From assembly GCA_003427395.1 (NCBI GenBank), contig BFEA01000170.1:2258052-2316719 (forward strand): a DNA stretch of 58,668 bases. Direction: 5' to 3'. The notes under the pieces were generated by a model that searched no databases, was not told the origin of the DNA, and saw only the letters and a list, made by a program, of their open reading frames with translations. The position numbers and the translations under genes were made by a program. Below, piece by piece: positions 29,471 through 38,552 of this stretch. The first letter of the stretch is position 1, and each line of letters opens with the position of its first letter. This DNA comes from Chara braunii (Eukaryota > Streptophyta > Charophyceae > Charales > Characeae).

Positions 29471-30328
29471 GGGTCTCGCTCCACTACTCTAGAAACCGGC
29501 CATTTCTTGAGCGCGGCCCCGCTTCACTTACTCTGGATGCCAGGTCTGGAATTCGGGTTCTTGAGCTGTCAGTATCTACTCACGAAACTGGCAAGAATAC
29601 ATCGTCGCTCCACTACCTCATGAAACACACTCAGGAAAATGCATTTCTTGAGTTGTCAGAACCTCCTCTCCCGTGGCACTCTTGACGATACGAGAGCTCC
29701 AGCCTGCAGCGGCGGGAATTTCAAGGGAGGCATCCAGGACCTTCGAAAGTTGACCATTTTTATGGAGTGCACCTGGAGTCTGGGCGGACAACAACGTGCT
29801 GGCCGTGTCGTGTAGCTCTCTCAAAGAGCGGTCTGGCATCTGAGAGGCCTTCTTGAGTTTGACCTTCTAGAGTAAGGGCCTCGCCACACCAATGTCGAAA
29901 ACTGAATTTTCGACATTTTCTCCTCGCCACACAGCATGTCGAAATCCGAGATGCAAAAAAAAAACAGCAGCTGTCAGGGAAAGGGTTTCGACACCTCCTC
30001 TCGAGACGGGCTCGTTTCCCAGCCTGCAACTTGGACATTTTCAACAGTCCTCGGATGGGATGTCGAATTAGAGAACGCACCAAAGCTTGTCCTATCTTCA
30101 CCCCAGTTCTCTTTTGTGCATAGGACTCGGGAGTTCTTCACTTGGACATGCTGTGTGGCGAAGAGGGTTTTTCTGTCGAAAGAGGGAATGTCGAAAATCT
30201 CCTTACATATGTCAAATATTGGTGTGGTGAGTGGAGGGATGTTCTCTTTTTCAGTCATTTCTAGAGTCTGACAGCTCTAGACTCACTCTCGAAAATCTTC
30301 GAGAGTCTAGGGTAGTGGAGCGAGACCC
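29471..30328. mobile_element. E2: 858-bp inverted-repeat element nested in E1
   Basis: 23-bp terminal repeats with one mismatch (GGGTCTCGCTCCACTACTCT at left). Target duplication ATA at 29468-29470 and 30329-30331. No coding capacity. Confidence 0.88.
29876..30231. mobile_element. E3: inverted-repeat element nested in E2, with a further nested pair
   Basis: Left end GGGCCTCGCCACACCAAT at 29876; the right end is decayed (ATTGGTGTGGTGA at about 30219). Within it, CCTCGCCACACAGCATGTC (29922-29940) and its near-complement GACATGCTGTGTGGCG (30145-30160) mark another, inner element. Confidence 0.7.
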
Positions 30329-30573
30329 ATAGACTTTAGAACTTTTAGTGACTCTGACAGCTCTAGAACTACTCTAGAAAATTTTCACTACTCTAGAGTA
30401 GTGCAGCGAGCCCCTAGGTGTAGTTTTCTACACGGCAGGTCAGGTTGAGGGCAAGGACCCTATGAATCTGGTCCCAAGTCCGCCCATAAATGAGAAGAAA
30501 TAAGAATAATAAGAATAAAGGTGCTACTGTGAGTATGCCGTCAAAGAAAGAAAAAGAAGTCACCTGTGCCAAT

Positions 30574-30783
30574 GGGCCTCGCTGCACTGGTCTCCAAATG
30601 TGCAAAATGAGAACGAATCTTCTGCTAGAACATGGAAATATGCACCGCCATATTTTTTGCCTTTTGTGCATGTGGAAAGCAGTGCAGCGAGGCCCAAGGA
30701 TTCCCAGTTACGTGCATTAGAGAGAGAGAGCGAGAGGGGGGGGGTGGTTATTTTGTGGATGTGGAAAGTATGCGGCGAGGCCC
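30574..30783. mobile_element. E6: 210-bp inverted-repeat element, TSD AAT
   Basis: Left end GGGCCTCGCTGCACTG, right end complement of GGGCCTCGCCGCA. AAT flanks both sides. A second right-end copy lies inside (GCAGTGCAGCGAGGCCC, to 30694). Carries the TTCTAGCAGAAGATTC motif (minus, 30615-30630). A relative lies at 39719-39840. Confidence 0.8.
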
Positions 30784-30866
30784 AATGGTTGTTATTTTAT
30801 TGTCCAGTTTCCAATTTTTGTGATGGGTTAGCATTCAGGGGAAGCTGGACCCGGTTTCCAGCAAGA

Positions 30867-31035
30867 GCCTAGTCCCACTACCGGTAGCAGCCATGAGTTT
30901 CCTCATAGCCTGAATCTGGATGTGTTTGTGGAGATGTGCAAAAAATCGCTTTGAGTTTCCTCAAACGCACCTCCCGACAAACGCAACCAGATTCAGGCAT
31001 TGAGGAAACATAACGCGGCTACCTTGGGGCCTGGC
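30867..31035. mobile_element. E8: foldback element
   Basis: Arms of about 34 bp (30896-30930 and 30977-31011) share GCCTGAATCTGG and GAGTTTCCTCA. Weaker outer arms contain GGTAGC. Its core resembles E10. Confidence 0.65.
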
Positions 31036-31070
31036 CCTAACCTGGGTAATGGGCCCAGTTTCCCCTCCGG

Positions 31071-31210
31071 GGGCTCGGTCCCACCTGCGCATTTTCGTTG
31101 ACGGCGGGCGCCTAAGGACCATGGATTGACACAATCGATGGTCCCTGGACGCCCGCCAGTCGCTTCGTGGTAACCCCCTACAACGGAAAGGCGCAGGTAG
31201 GACCGAGCCC
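31071..31210. mobile_element. E7: 140-bp foldback element, TSD CGG
   Basis: Terminal repeats GGGCTCGGTCCCACCTGCGC (one mismatch on the right), CGG on both sides, and inner arms around GGACCAT/ATGGTCC, so nearly the whole element can fold. Confidence 0.85.
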
Positions 31211-31379
31211 CGGGTTGTGATACGGAGGTTTTCCCGGCCTCTATCATTGATTATACATAGCAAACCTTCTCTGAAAGGAAAAAACAAAAAAAAACAAAAA
31301 AGAGACGGGGGGGTTCGGATCCCGTCCAGCACGTCGCGGGCTGTTGCGCGCGGGGGAATCGCTCCAGCTTGGGCTGCCC

Positions 31380-31511
31380 CCTTCCCCCGAATAGAAGGCA
31401 CCGCCATTAGAGAGAGAGAGAGAGAGAGAGACACAGAGAGAGAACGGTTCAACGGCGCGGCAAATACAGCTATAATGACCTACAGCTATAATGACCAGGC
31501 GTTGTATTCTG
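31380..31511. mobile_element. Diverged relative of E9
   Basis: CCCGAATAGAAGGCACCGCC on the left and GACCAGGCGTTGTATTC on the right resemble the E9 arms. A (GA)n run occupies the middle (31411-31430). CAGCTATAATGACC is duplicated in tandem at 31469-31496. Confidence 0.55.
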
Positions 31512-31823
31512 TGCGAAGACGGCAGCGCATCGCGGAAAGCCGAAGGAGTAGGTTGCTACGACTGTCAATTGGCATACCCATGCACTGTTGGAATTGAAAT
31601 GCAGACCCGTGTTCGAATCCGGGTTGAACGCGATGAGCGATCGGTCCGCTCCTCAAGCTCTTCGCCCTTTGCGCAAAAAGAGAGGAAAAGCGAGAAAACA
31701 AGGTAACCATTGCTACGACGACTCACAACGAGATCTTGATGGCCCACTGCTCACCGATGCGATGGTCTCGTTCTCTTTCCGTTTTTCCTTTTTTTGCCGT
31801 AGTTTTTTTTTTTTTTGTTCCCC

Positions 31824-31879
31824 AAACTGATCAGAGAACAGATACTGCACTTGATCTTAGGCAAAAGGCCGAGAAAGGT
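31824..31879 (-). pseudogene. U2 snRNA 5'-end retropseudogene
   Basis: The minus strand reads ACCTTTCTCGGCC then TAAGATCAAGTGCAGTATC and TGATCAGTTT, the first about 56 nt of plant-type U2 including the branch-point-pairing region, with a few changes. It then leaves U2 and after seven bases enters an A-run (T-run on plus, 31803-31816). Truncation plus A-tail points to reverse-transcribed U2 RNA; it is not a functional gene. Confidence 0.85.
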
Positions 31880-31949
31880 TTTTTGCGGTATTTTGATGTG
31901 CACTGCTGGTGCCTGCCATTCGTTCCTGGCCATTGTTGCTTTCCAACCT

Positions 31950-32089
31950 GGAGCGAGGTTCCTGAATCTGGGCGTGTTTTAGGCAGACATGCAGAAAAGC
32001 CGTTCAATCTCGATTTTCTGCACTTTTCGGCCAACACCAGCAGATTCAGGCATTCAATCCAATCCTCTTTGCGGGTGGGACCTCGCTCC
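31950..32089. mobile_element. E10: foldback element
   Basis: Ends GGAGCGAGGT and ACCTCGCTCC. The core CTGAATCTGGGCGTGTTTT resembles E8, and inner arms pair GCAGAAAAG with CTTTTC. The polarity of its ends is opposite to the GGGCCTCGCTCC termini of the other elements. Confidence 0.65.
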
Positions 32090-32416
32090 TGTTGTTGGAA
32101 CGAACCCCCGATTGGCGGCGAGACGACTCCATCCATGCAGGATGGCCTTTGTGATCGCCTGGCTTCATTCATTCCCCTCGTACGCCATCGATTCACCCGT
32201 CGCATAGCTGTGCTCCGTTGAGCCGAGGTTTCTCTGTTCACTTGTTCTGGAGTCTGAGTCAGCGGAATCGGCGCTGCTGCTATTCTCCACGTGGGCGTGG
32301 CTCTGCTGCAAGCGCAGCGGTTGGAGGAGAACCGTGCACGACATACATATCGCGGACCCATCTACTCGTCAGTCCAGCCGAAGTGGTTGTGAACGCTGGC
32401 GCACCGTTACGCAACA

Positions 32417-32514
32417 GGTTCTATTTCTCGATTTATGCGTGCCACCCTTGCGCAAGGGCCATGCTAATCTTCTCTGTATCGTTCGTTCCAATTTCAACAG
32501 ATGTCCCGGAGGGC
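32417..32514 (-). pseudogene. U6 snRNA-like copy, nearly full length
   Basis: The minus strand follows plant U6 from CCCTCCGGGACAT through CAGAGAAGATTAGCATGGCCC to GCACGCATAAATCGAGAAAT. It has a 4-bp duplication (GGAACGAACGATACAG), compensating-looking changes in the 3' stem and no T-run terminator after the gene. A plant USE/TATA promoter at the usual spacing is not evident upstream. Most likely a retrocopy; a divergent functional gene is less likely. Confidence 0.8.
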
Positions 32515-32666
32515 TTTCGCAGACTGGTGGAACTGCATGTACATGTTTGTGCATACTGCCGGCAGCAGACAGGGACATGCCAAGGAAAAGGATGGCACCA
32601 ATGCATGTGCAATGGTCCCACGGCTATGGTAGGGGTAGAGAGAGACAAGTAGACTCAATCAACTGA

Positions 32667-32814
32667 GGGCGTACTCCCACTGCCAGTAGCCGTCTTCACC
32701 CGAATAGAACGCCCGGTCGTTATCGCCGCGTCTGGAACGGAACTTGCACCGAATACAACTGTAATGAATGACCGGGCGTTCTATTCGGGGGAAGTCAGTA
32801 GCCTGAGGAGGCCC
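32667..32814. mobile_element. E9: foldback element with 20-bp perfect inner arms
   Basis: CCCGAATAGAACGCCCGGTC at 32699-32718 and its exact complement at 32770-32789. Outer ends are GGGCGTACTCCCACTGCC and, from the right, GGGCCTCCTCAGGCTACTG. Confidence 0.8.
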
Positions 32815-33360
32815 AGCCTGATCTCAAAATCAGCGGCCGGATCGAGCCGCTGGTTTTGCTATTCTGCGAATCTGCGATCATAAGGGCTTACCGGTAGTGT
32901 GTGTGTGTGTATACTCTCATTAGATTAGAGCTGAACCCGGGCCGAGCGACCACTGCCCGCAAAAGGAGGGGGCACATACATCGGCCGGGATGAGGTAAAA
33001 GATTCCACCCGTCAGATGTATGCGACGTAGGGAATCTGGATGATATCACACGATTTTCATCTTTGGTGGAAGTGGGTATGCCTGGGGCCATGCCCCACCC
33101 CACTTGTCGAGCTTTAGTTCTGGTTTCAAGTGTGCAGGGCCCCCTGCCATCAGATCTGAAAACTGAAAATTCCACGGCCACGGTGTTACCACGTTGAAAA
33201 ATACACGAAACATGAGCTAGACCCCCGCTACCTAGTGGGACATGCCCGCTGCTGGTATGCCTAGAGCAATGAACATGACAGCTCTGCGTTTCATGAAGGT
33301 GAAAAGTGAAGGCAAGCAAATAGAGTCAATGCCCCACAGCAACGGACAGTTTTGATCCAA

Positions 33361-33413
33361 CGAAAACAACAACAACAACAACAGGTGTACAACAACAACA
33401 ACAACAAAAACAA

Positions 33414-33471
<58 letters not shown>
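33361..33471 (+). repeat. (CAA)n followed by a 57-nt A-run
   Basis: CAA-type repeats to 33414, then poly(A) at 33415-33471. This could be the tail of a retroposon inserted on the plus strand, but no body was recognised upstream. Confidence 0.7.
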
Positions 33472-33473
<2 letters not shown>

Positions 33474-33488
33474 AAGAAACGTCCCCCT

Positions 33489-33863
33489 GGGACGTACTCA
33501 CACGCAACACTTTTCCTTTTCCAACTCAGCTCTGGACGTGATTTCCGACAGATCGTCCAGGGGCCGAGTTCCACTGACCCAGATTCTCGATTTCTCACCA
33601 TCGATTATGAAGATCAACGGCCAAATACGATGAATCCGGCCAAGTGGGACATGACCCCAGGTCCGGCCGTAGTTGCGATCAGATACATGTGGAAAAGTGC
33701 TGTGCTGGTGTGAGGCCACGCTCACACTACCTAGCACTCTCCAAAACGGATTTGATCATTTTTTGACTCACAATTACCGCCAGCGCTGTATACAACTGGC
33801 CGCAATTCCGTCCAGAGATAAGTTAAAAAGTGCTAGTAGTGTGAGTATGCCCTGAGTATGCCC
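33489..33863. mobile_element. E11: inverted-repeat element interrupted by E12 in its right terminus
   Basis: Left end GGGACGTACTCACACGC. The right end reads GTGCTGGTGTGA, then E12, then TGAGTATGCCC. Removing E12 and one TGA restores the terminus. Confidence 0.7.
33714..33852. mobile_element. E12: 139-bp inverted-repeat element, TSD TGA, inside the terminus of E11
   Basis: Ends GGCCACGCTCACACTACCTAG and, from the right, GGGCATACTCACACTACTAG. TGA on both sides. Its right half (AATTCCGTCCAGAGATAAGT) is shared with E13. Confidence 0.82.
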
Positions 33864-33964
33864 TGAAGGAGAACAAAGGCAGATAGAGACCTACAAGAAG
33901 TCCCGCTGACGCAAGCGAGCCGGAGAGCCGGATAGGCCCTCTCGCTCCGAAACTGCCAAAATGT

Positions 33965-34088
33965 GGACGTACTCAGACTATCACACTCTTACATGTATCT
34001 GACAGCATTCACGGCCCTACCTGTCTGCATCTGGCCGCAATTCCGTCCAGAAATAAGTAAAGAAGTGCTAGGTAGTATGAGTACGCCC
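33965..34088. mobile_element. E13: relative of E12
   Basis: Left GGACGTACTCAGACTATCAC, right complement of GGGCGTACTCATACTACC. Shares AATTCCGTCCAGAAATAAGT with E12. Flanks TGT and TAT. Confidence 0.75.
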
Positions 34089-34160
34089 TATAAAAGAAAC
34101 ACGGCGAATGCATCTTTCCAGTATAGACTTCCAAATGAAATGAAGGATACTCGCGTATCA

Positions 34161-34470
34161 CTTTTTCTCATTAGGCTCAACTCACACGTGCTTCGGAAAA
34201 GCCCCAACAGCTTGATGGCACCCATGGAGATGCAGTTCATGATCCCCTCTGCCAGCTGTGAAAAGCATGGCGCTGATATTTGGACACATTCAGGGAAATC
34301 ATCAGGGCCTGCTTGCCCAATGTGCTTTCTGAATGTGTCCAAATATCAGCGCCATGGTTTTCACAGCTGGCAGAGGGGATCATGAACTGCATCTCCATGG
34401 GTGCCATCACGCTGTGGGGGCTTTTCCCAAGCACGTGCGAGTTGGCATGGTTTGAGCCTAATGAGAAGGG
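34161..34470. repeat. E14: long hairpin, arms about 133 and 142 bp, loop 35 bp
   Basis: 34161-34293 and 34329-34470 are complementary with only scattered mismatches and one 10-bp insertion in the right arm. An RNA from either strand would form an unusually long, nearly perfect duplex. Confidence 0.92.
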
Positions 34471-34674
34471 GTAACTTCAGTAGAGTCGCAAAAAAGAGTT
34501 ATAACTGCACTATGGGGCAAGATACAGTTTGCAATTGCAGTTGGGGCACCCTACCTGGCCAGAAAGCTGGGTTGTATACATGGCCCAAACTGCAATTCGG
34601 AGCTGTATCTTGGCCCGTAGTGCAAATATAACTCAGTTTTCCGACTCCCGCGTAGTTTCCCCTTTCTCGGATCT
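34467..34674. mobile_element. E15: foldback element abutting the hairpin
   Basis: Arms of about 85 bp: GGGGTAACTTC..GAGTTATAACTGCACTA on the left, complement of GGGGAAACTACGC..GAGTTATATTTGCACTA on the right. Loop about 35 bp. Confidence 0.8.
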
Positions 34675-34700
34675 TTCCTTTCCGAAAGAATTTGGACCAT

Positions 34701-34745
34701 GGGCCTCGCTCCATGGTCCATGTCGGGAGTGCTGGAGCGAGGCCC
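34701..34745. mobile_element. E16: 45-bp inverted-repeat element, TSD CAT
   Basis: GGGCCTCGCTCCA and its exact complement enclose only 19 bp; CAT on both sides. Confidence 0.8.
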
Positions 34746-34748
34746 CAT

Positions 34749-34809
34749 TTCTCAGAAAAGAAAGAAAAGTAGCGGTGTTTTTCTCAGAAAAGAAAGAAAA
34801 GTAGCGGTG
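34749..34809 (+). repeat. 29-bp tandem duplication
   Basis: TTCTCAGAAAAGAAAGAAAA plus GTAGCGGTG at 34749-34777 and identical at 34781-34809. Confidence 0.95.
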
Positions 34810-34812
34810 CGC

Positions 34813-34850
34813 AGGTATCGTTCCGGTGTCAACGGATGTCCCGAAGGACT
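34813..34850 (-). pseudogene. U6 snRNA 5' fragment
   Basis: The minus strand reads GTCCTTCGGGACATCCGTT then CCGGAACGATAC, the first about 38 nt of U6. The opening 19 bases are identical to the fragment at 50601. Confidence 0.75.
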
Positions 34851-35012
34851 ACTCGCCGAATGGTAAATGTGGCAAGTGTGTCATTTTCTTCAGATCAGCT
34901 ACACTCGCCATTTCTCATGTTTTTCTGTTGGACCGGGGATAGGTCCCACCTGCAAGCGTGGTAGTAGTGGTCCGCGTGCCTAGACACTCCCGTAGCCAGA
35001 ACGCCAGACCAA

Positions 35013-35093
35013 GGGCCTCGCTCTGCTACAAAACGGATGGTTTGTGGACCAGGTGCATTCAGACCAGAAAGTGTTGTGTAGTGAAGCCAGGCC
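35013..35093. mobile_element. E17: short inverted-repeat element
   Basis: GGGCCTCGCTCTGCTACAAA on the left and the near-complement GTGTAGTGAAGCCAGGCC on the right. Confidence 0.6.
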
Positions 35094-35619
35094 ACAATAC
35101 AACCAAAAAAGTTACAAGCAAAGCAAAAGAACAGACAGAACCCAGCTGTCCAGTAATCAATACCTTTGAAGGGAACGACAATGAACTCTACATGGGAAGG
35201 GAGGGGGCTATCCAATCAGAGAGCCCTCAGGCCACACATTGCCAATGCCGGCACCCAAAAATAGAAGAAAAAGAAGGGAGACCCCATGAACGAGCTGGCA
35301 TCCAATGTCAGACATGGCTTCATGTTTCTAAAATTGGAAGCAGCTGACACACAATGATAACATGGGTTCGGTGTGAGCTCGTAGTCAGGAGACTCAAAGG
35401 GGTTCCACCTGAAGGGGTACCTGCAAAACCAGTCTGAACTCACACAGGGGATATATGACATCTTCCCCGAATTGCTGGACACGAAGTGTTGAGGTAATGC
35501 GTACTATTCTAGAAAGTGTGTGAACTACACTTCCTGAAATCTTCCAACTCTGGCGACCCTGGCTATTCACAACATACTTGTCAATACGCGGAGGATTTCG
35601 AGGGCCGACTATCTGGTAC
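35094..35619. other. Spacer before solo LTR D
   Basis: No gene, RNA or repeat family was recognised. Confidence 0.5.
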
Positions 35620-36022
35620 TGTGACGCCCAGCCTCACGCCCAGCACGACTTCCTGTTTCGGAGTGGGAGGGGGCCCGGAAGCGCGTAGTAGGGGTGTGCC
35701 AAGGATTTTAGGAAAGTGGGGGTGGAGTCCCAGGCAGGAACTGAGATCTCCGGTGCCAAGTTTCAAGGACAGAAATGCAAGTGGTTCTACGTAGGGCCAG
35801 ATCTTTGGTTTCACCCTTCGGAGCCGAACAGCTAGTTTCGCCGGTGACGTCGCCTGGGGCGGGTTCGTACTTGGTGCACGGAGGGAACACAGTGGGTGTC
35901 TCTCTGTATAAACACCTGTCACCGGCCGGTTTCACAGATCTCGGAATCTGACGTGGCCTCAGCCGGAGGCTGTGCTCTCGGCACTCAGCTTCGGAGCGGG
36001 TTCGTCGTACAAATCCTGCAGC

Positions 36023-36409
36023 TCAATAGGTGTTGTACTGCCGGCATTCAGAGCACGGCCTTCGGGGTCAGCAGGGGGCTATAGATTCCCAAGGGACAAC
36101 TTGAACCGTCAAACTGTGGTAGGGGAGAAGGAGATAGAATGGAGGGAAGTTGGTTTTAATGACGACGAATCACGGTGTGGTGTAGTATTGGTAATTACGG
36201 GTGTCGGGGTAATCCGGGATTCGGGAATTTTGTCCGATGGCCGTGTGAAGGCCCCAGGCACTCAACCGATCGCCCTCAGTTTGGCAGGGGTAGGCCAGGA
36301 GCCTTAAGTTCGATCGGCGGAAGAGTTGTTCGTTCTCCCAGTATTTCCGGTACTCGGGGTTCCTTAAACTGGCGCGATCAGTGATCCAGAAAGGAACGCC
36401 GATATCCAT
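36023..36409 (-). pseudogene. ORF-L in solo LTR D, decayed
   Basis: Starts MDIGVPFWITDRAS, with AYPCQTEGDRLS in the position of FPCLTENRLC. After a shift it reads TNFPPFYLLLPYHSLTVQ, PWESIAP, a stop, then RRPCSECRQ. The same protein outline at higher divergence, including the C-x2-C pair. Confidence 0.65.
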
Positions 36410-37357
36410 ATTTTGCAAGAGAGACTCAAGTCATACATTTGGTCGTGCAAGAAGAGGTGGTGTCAGGGACGGGTCACGCAGACACGAGATACATGATGAC
36501 TGTCGTTCTGGTGATCAGTCGTATACGTGCGTGCACATTATCTGTTCCAACCGAATCTGAGCCAACCTATACAAATCAGACGGTTGTTCGACGGGCAGAA
36601 GGAAGGAGAGGAAAAAATCTTCTCACACATGAGATGTCAGTCACGTAGGGACCATGCAGGAGGAGGACCCCACCCAAATCTAGACCAGACTGTAAACCAC
36701 CTGCTATTCATGCATCTATCCTGATCCAGCCAATCAATGTTGCATACCCAAAAACATGAGCGTACACAAAGGGGCCGGGTTCTTTACATCCTTTCCATAC
36801 ATCAGCAAGGCGCCTACGCCACACACATCATGATCCCTCGAATCGGCAATTGACAATCCCTGAGATGCTCAATTCATTCCATCAATCGATCAGTTTTGAC
36901 AAACGCCATACATTCCACATTGAAAAGGAAGAGATGGGGGAGGGAAAGATACTTCATACATCAATCAAAGAAAAAAAAGGAAAATACACGAGTGCCGCAA
37001 ACGAAAATGGCCAAAATCAGAGATCAAAATTACACTGAAGATGTGAAGAGATAACCCCACTTCGGAACACAACGCTCTCTCTTTCTCTTGTCGAAGTTCT
37101 CATGATGCGGGCAGTCCGTCGCCTCGCACCTACCAACACTCCGAAGTTGTCATCCCGCTTAGTCCGAGTATGTAAGTCAGGTTCGCCCGTGTGCCACAGT
37201 CCTTCGCGGCCACACGTCAACCCCGCATACCCCACACCAGCTCGTTGGATCGCCCAACTCCCTACTCATCGTTCTGTTCTCTGCCCGTTAGTCGATCCTC
37301 TCAACCATGCTAACTCCCAAGTGTAGATTAGAAAGCGAATTAGTCGCGCTTGCGATC

Positions 37358-37364
37358 TTTATAG
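37358..37364 (-). promoter_or_regulatory. TATA box in solo LTR D
   Basis: The minus strand reads TGCTATAAAGATCGCAAGC, in the same place as in the other LTRs. Confidence 0.6.
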
Positions 37365-38251
37365 CATTCAATATTTGCGCTTGATAATTCCGGATTATGC
37401 TGAAGCAAGAGGTAGAGAGAAGGAGGGAGTGCCTACGGGTGCATGATGGGGCTGCGGCGTGGGGGACGTAGCCACTCTCCACGCATCGATCCTGTCATGC
37501 ATTTGTAGGCCAATGAGGTGGACGAGAAAGAGGCGCCAAGTTTCGCGCGGAAAAAAAAAGATCAAGAAGGGAGAGGATTACAGTTACACCTGCACTTGCC
37601 AAGAAGGAGCAAGAAGAGATCACACTTGCGATTAAAATTCAGGCGCGGCGGGAGCAGAGCGCAGGGCAGGATGCAGCAATGCACGCTCAAGTAGGGAGTC
37701 TCGTGCAATTACAGCCAAAAACTACATCGTTTTAAAATTCCTAGCCTAATAAAAATCCTAATTGCAAGAATAAATTCCGAGAACCTGTGTGGGGTTAGAA
37801 TTCAAAAAGAAATTCAAAAGGATTCCCCCGTGTGGCAATCGTGCCAAAAATTCTCTGCCCGGTTCCATCATCAACAAAAAGAAAGAAAGAAAGAAGCTGC
37901 ATCAGCCGTTATTTTCCGCGCTCGCTATGGCGCGTCTTACTAACCACCGTGGTTCCAGGATTTCCCGAAAGAACGGGGGCATTAGTGCAATTGGGCCCAT
38001 CCCCTTCTTTTCCGCCCTCCCCTCAGCTCCAACCCCCTTAGTACCATGGCCCAAAATATAGCGCTCATACAAAAAAAAGACCGTCACAGTACATTGAAGG
38101 CCGAAGCTCCAAATGTTTTATATCGACCACCAAATATTGACGAGTCTTTTGTATAAGAAAATTCAAGATGATAGATTCTTGACTCTAGTGTGAAGGCATC
38201 TGTATAAGATAAAGTGGTCTCTTACCCGGTCAATCGCTTTATTGAAAGAAG

Positions 38252-38552
38252 ACCACATTATCGGCCCTTCAACCTTCTTCTATCCAATGTGGTACTCCAT
38301 GAGCTTGATAAATTTGTCATGTGACTGAAGAGCATTGCCTATAGAGGGACATCGATAAAGAGGCAATTGCCGCCGCACGTTGTGGACAAAAAAACGTCAC
38401 TGCGAAGATCCGGCGGCAATCGGGCAGCAACCTTAAAGACAACCACATTGGTCGGCCCTTCGACCCTCTTCTATCCAATGTGGTAGCTTGAGAAATTTGT
38501 CATGTGACTGAAGAGCATTGTTAATAGAGGGTCGTTGATAGATAGGGCAACC
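38252..38552 (+). repeat. Two direct copies of a ~115-bp unit, period ~186 bp
   Basis: 38252-38366 and 38438-38552 share CGGCCCTTC, TTCTATCCAATGTGGTA, AATTTGTCATGTGACTGAAG and TATAGAGGG-like ends. The intervening sequence differs. Confidence 0.8.

Larger units (their letters stand above)
28514..30413. mobile_element. E1: outer inverted-repeat element, 1.9 kb, hosting nested copies
   Basis: Perfect 22-bp terminal inverted repeats (GGGCTCGCTGCACTACTC.. at 28514-28535, its complement at 30392-30413). It has an internal foldback (GAACCACCAGTACTT near 28691 and its complement near 28831). No transposase frame. E4 and E2 lie inside. Target duplication unclear. Confidence 0.82.
35620..38088 (-). 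mobile_element. Solo LTR D, same lineage, minus strand
   Basis: The minus strand begins TGTGACGGTC at 38088 and ends TGGGCGTCACA at 35620, 2469 bp. GTAC flanks both sides (35616-35619 and 38089-38092), a 4-bp target duplication. More diverged than C. It carries a TATA box and decayed ORF-L. Confidence 0.87.

Noticed and set aside
31586-31640. Possible tRNA because of GTTCGAATCCGGG
   Set aside because: Only a B-box-like word; no acceptor stem, D arm or anticodon arm could be fitted.
33361-33471. LINE 3' end because of the long A-run
   Set aside because: No RT or endonuclease coding was found upstream; kept only as a simple repeat.
28514-35093. CRISPR-like array from repeated GGGCCTCGCT words
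   Set aside because: Words occur as inverted pairs at irregular spacing with target duplications; this is a eukaryotic transposable-element pattern.
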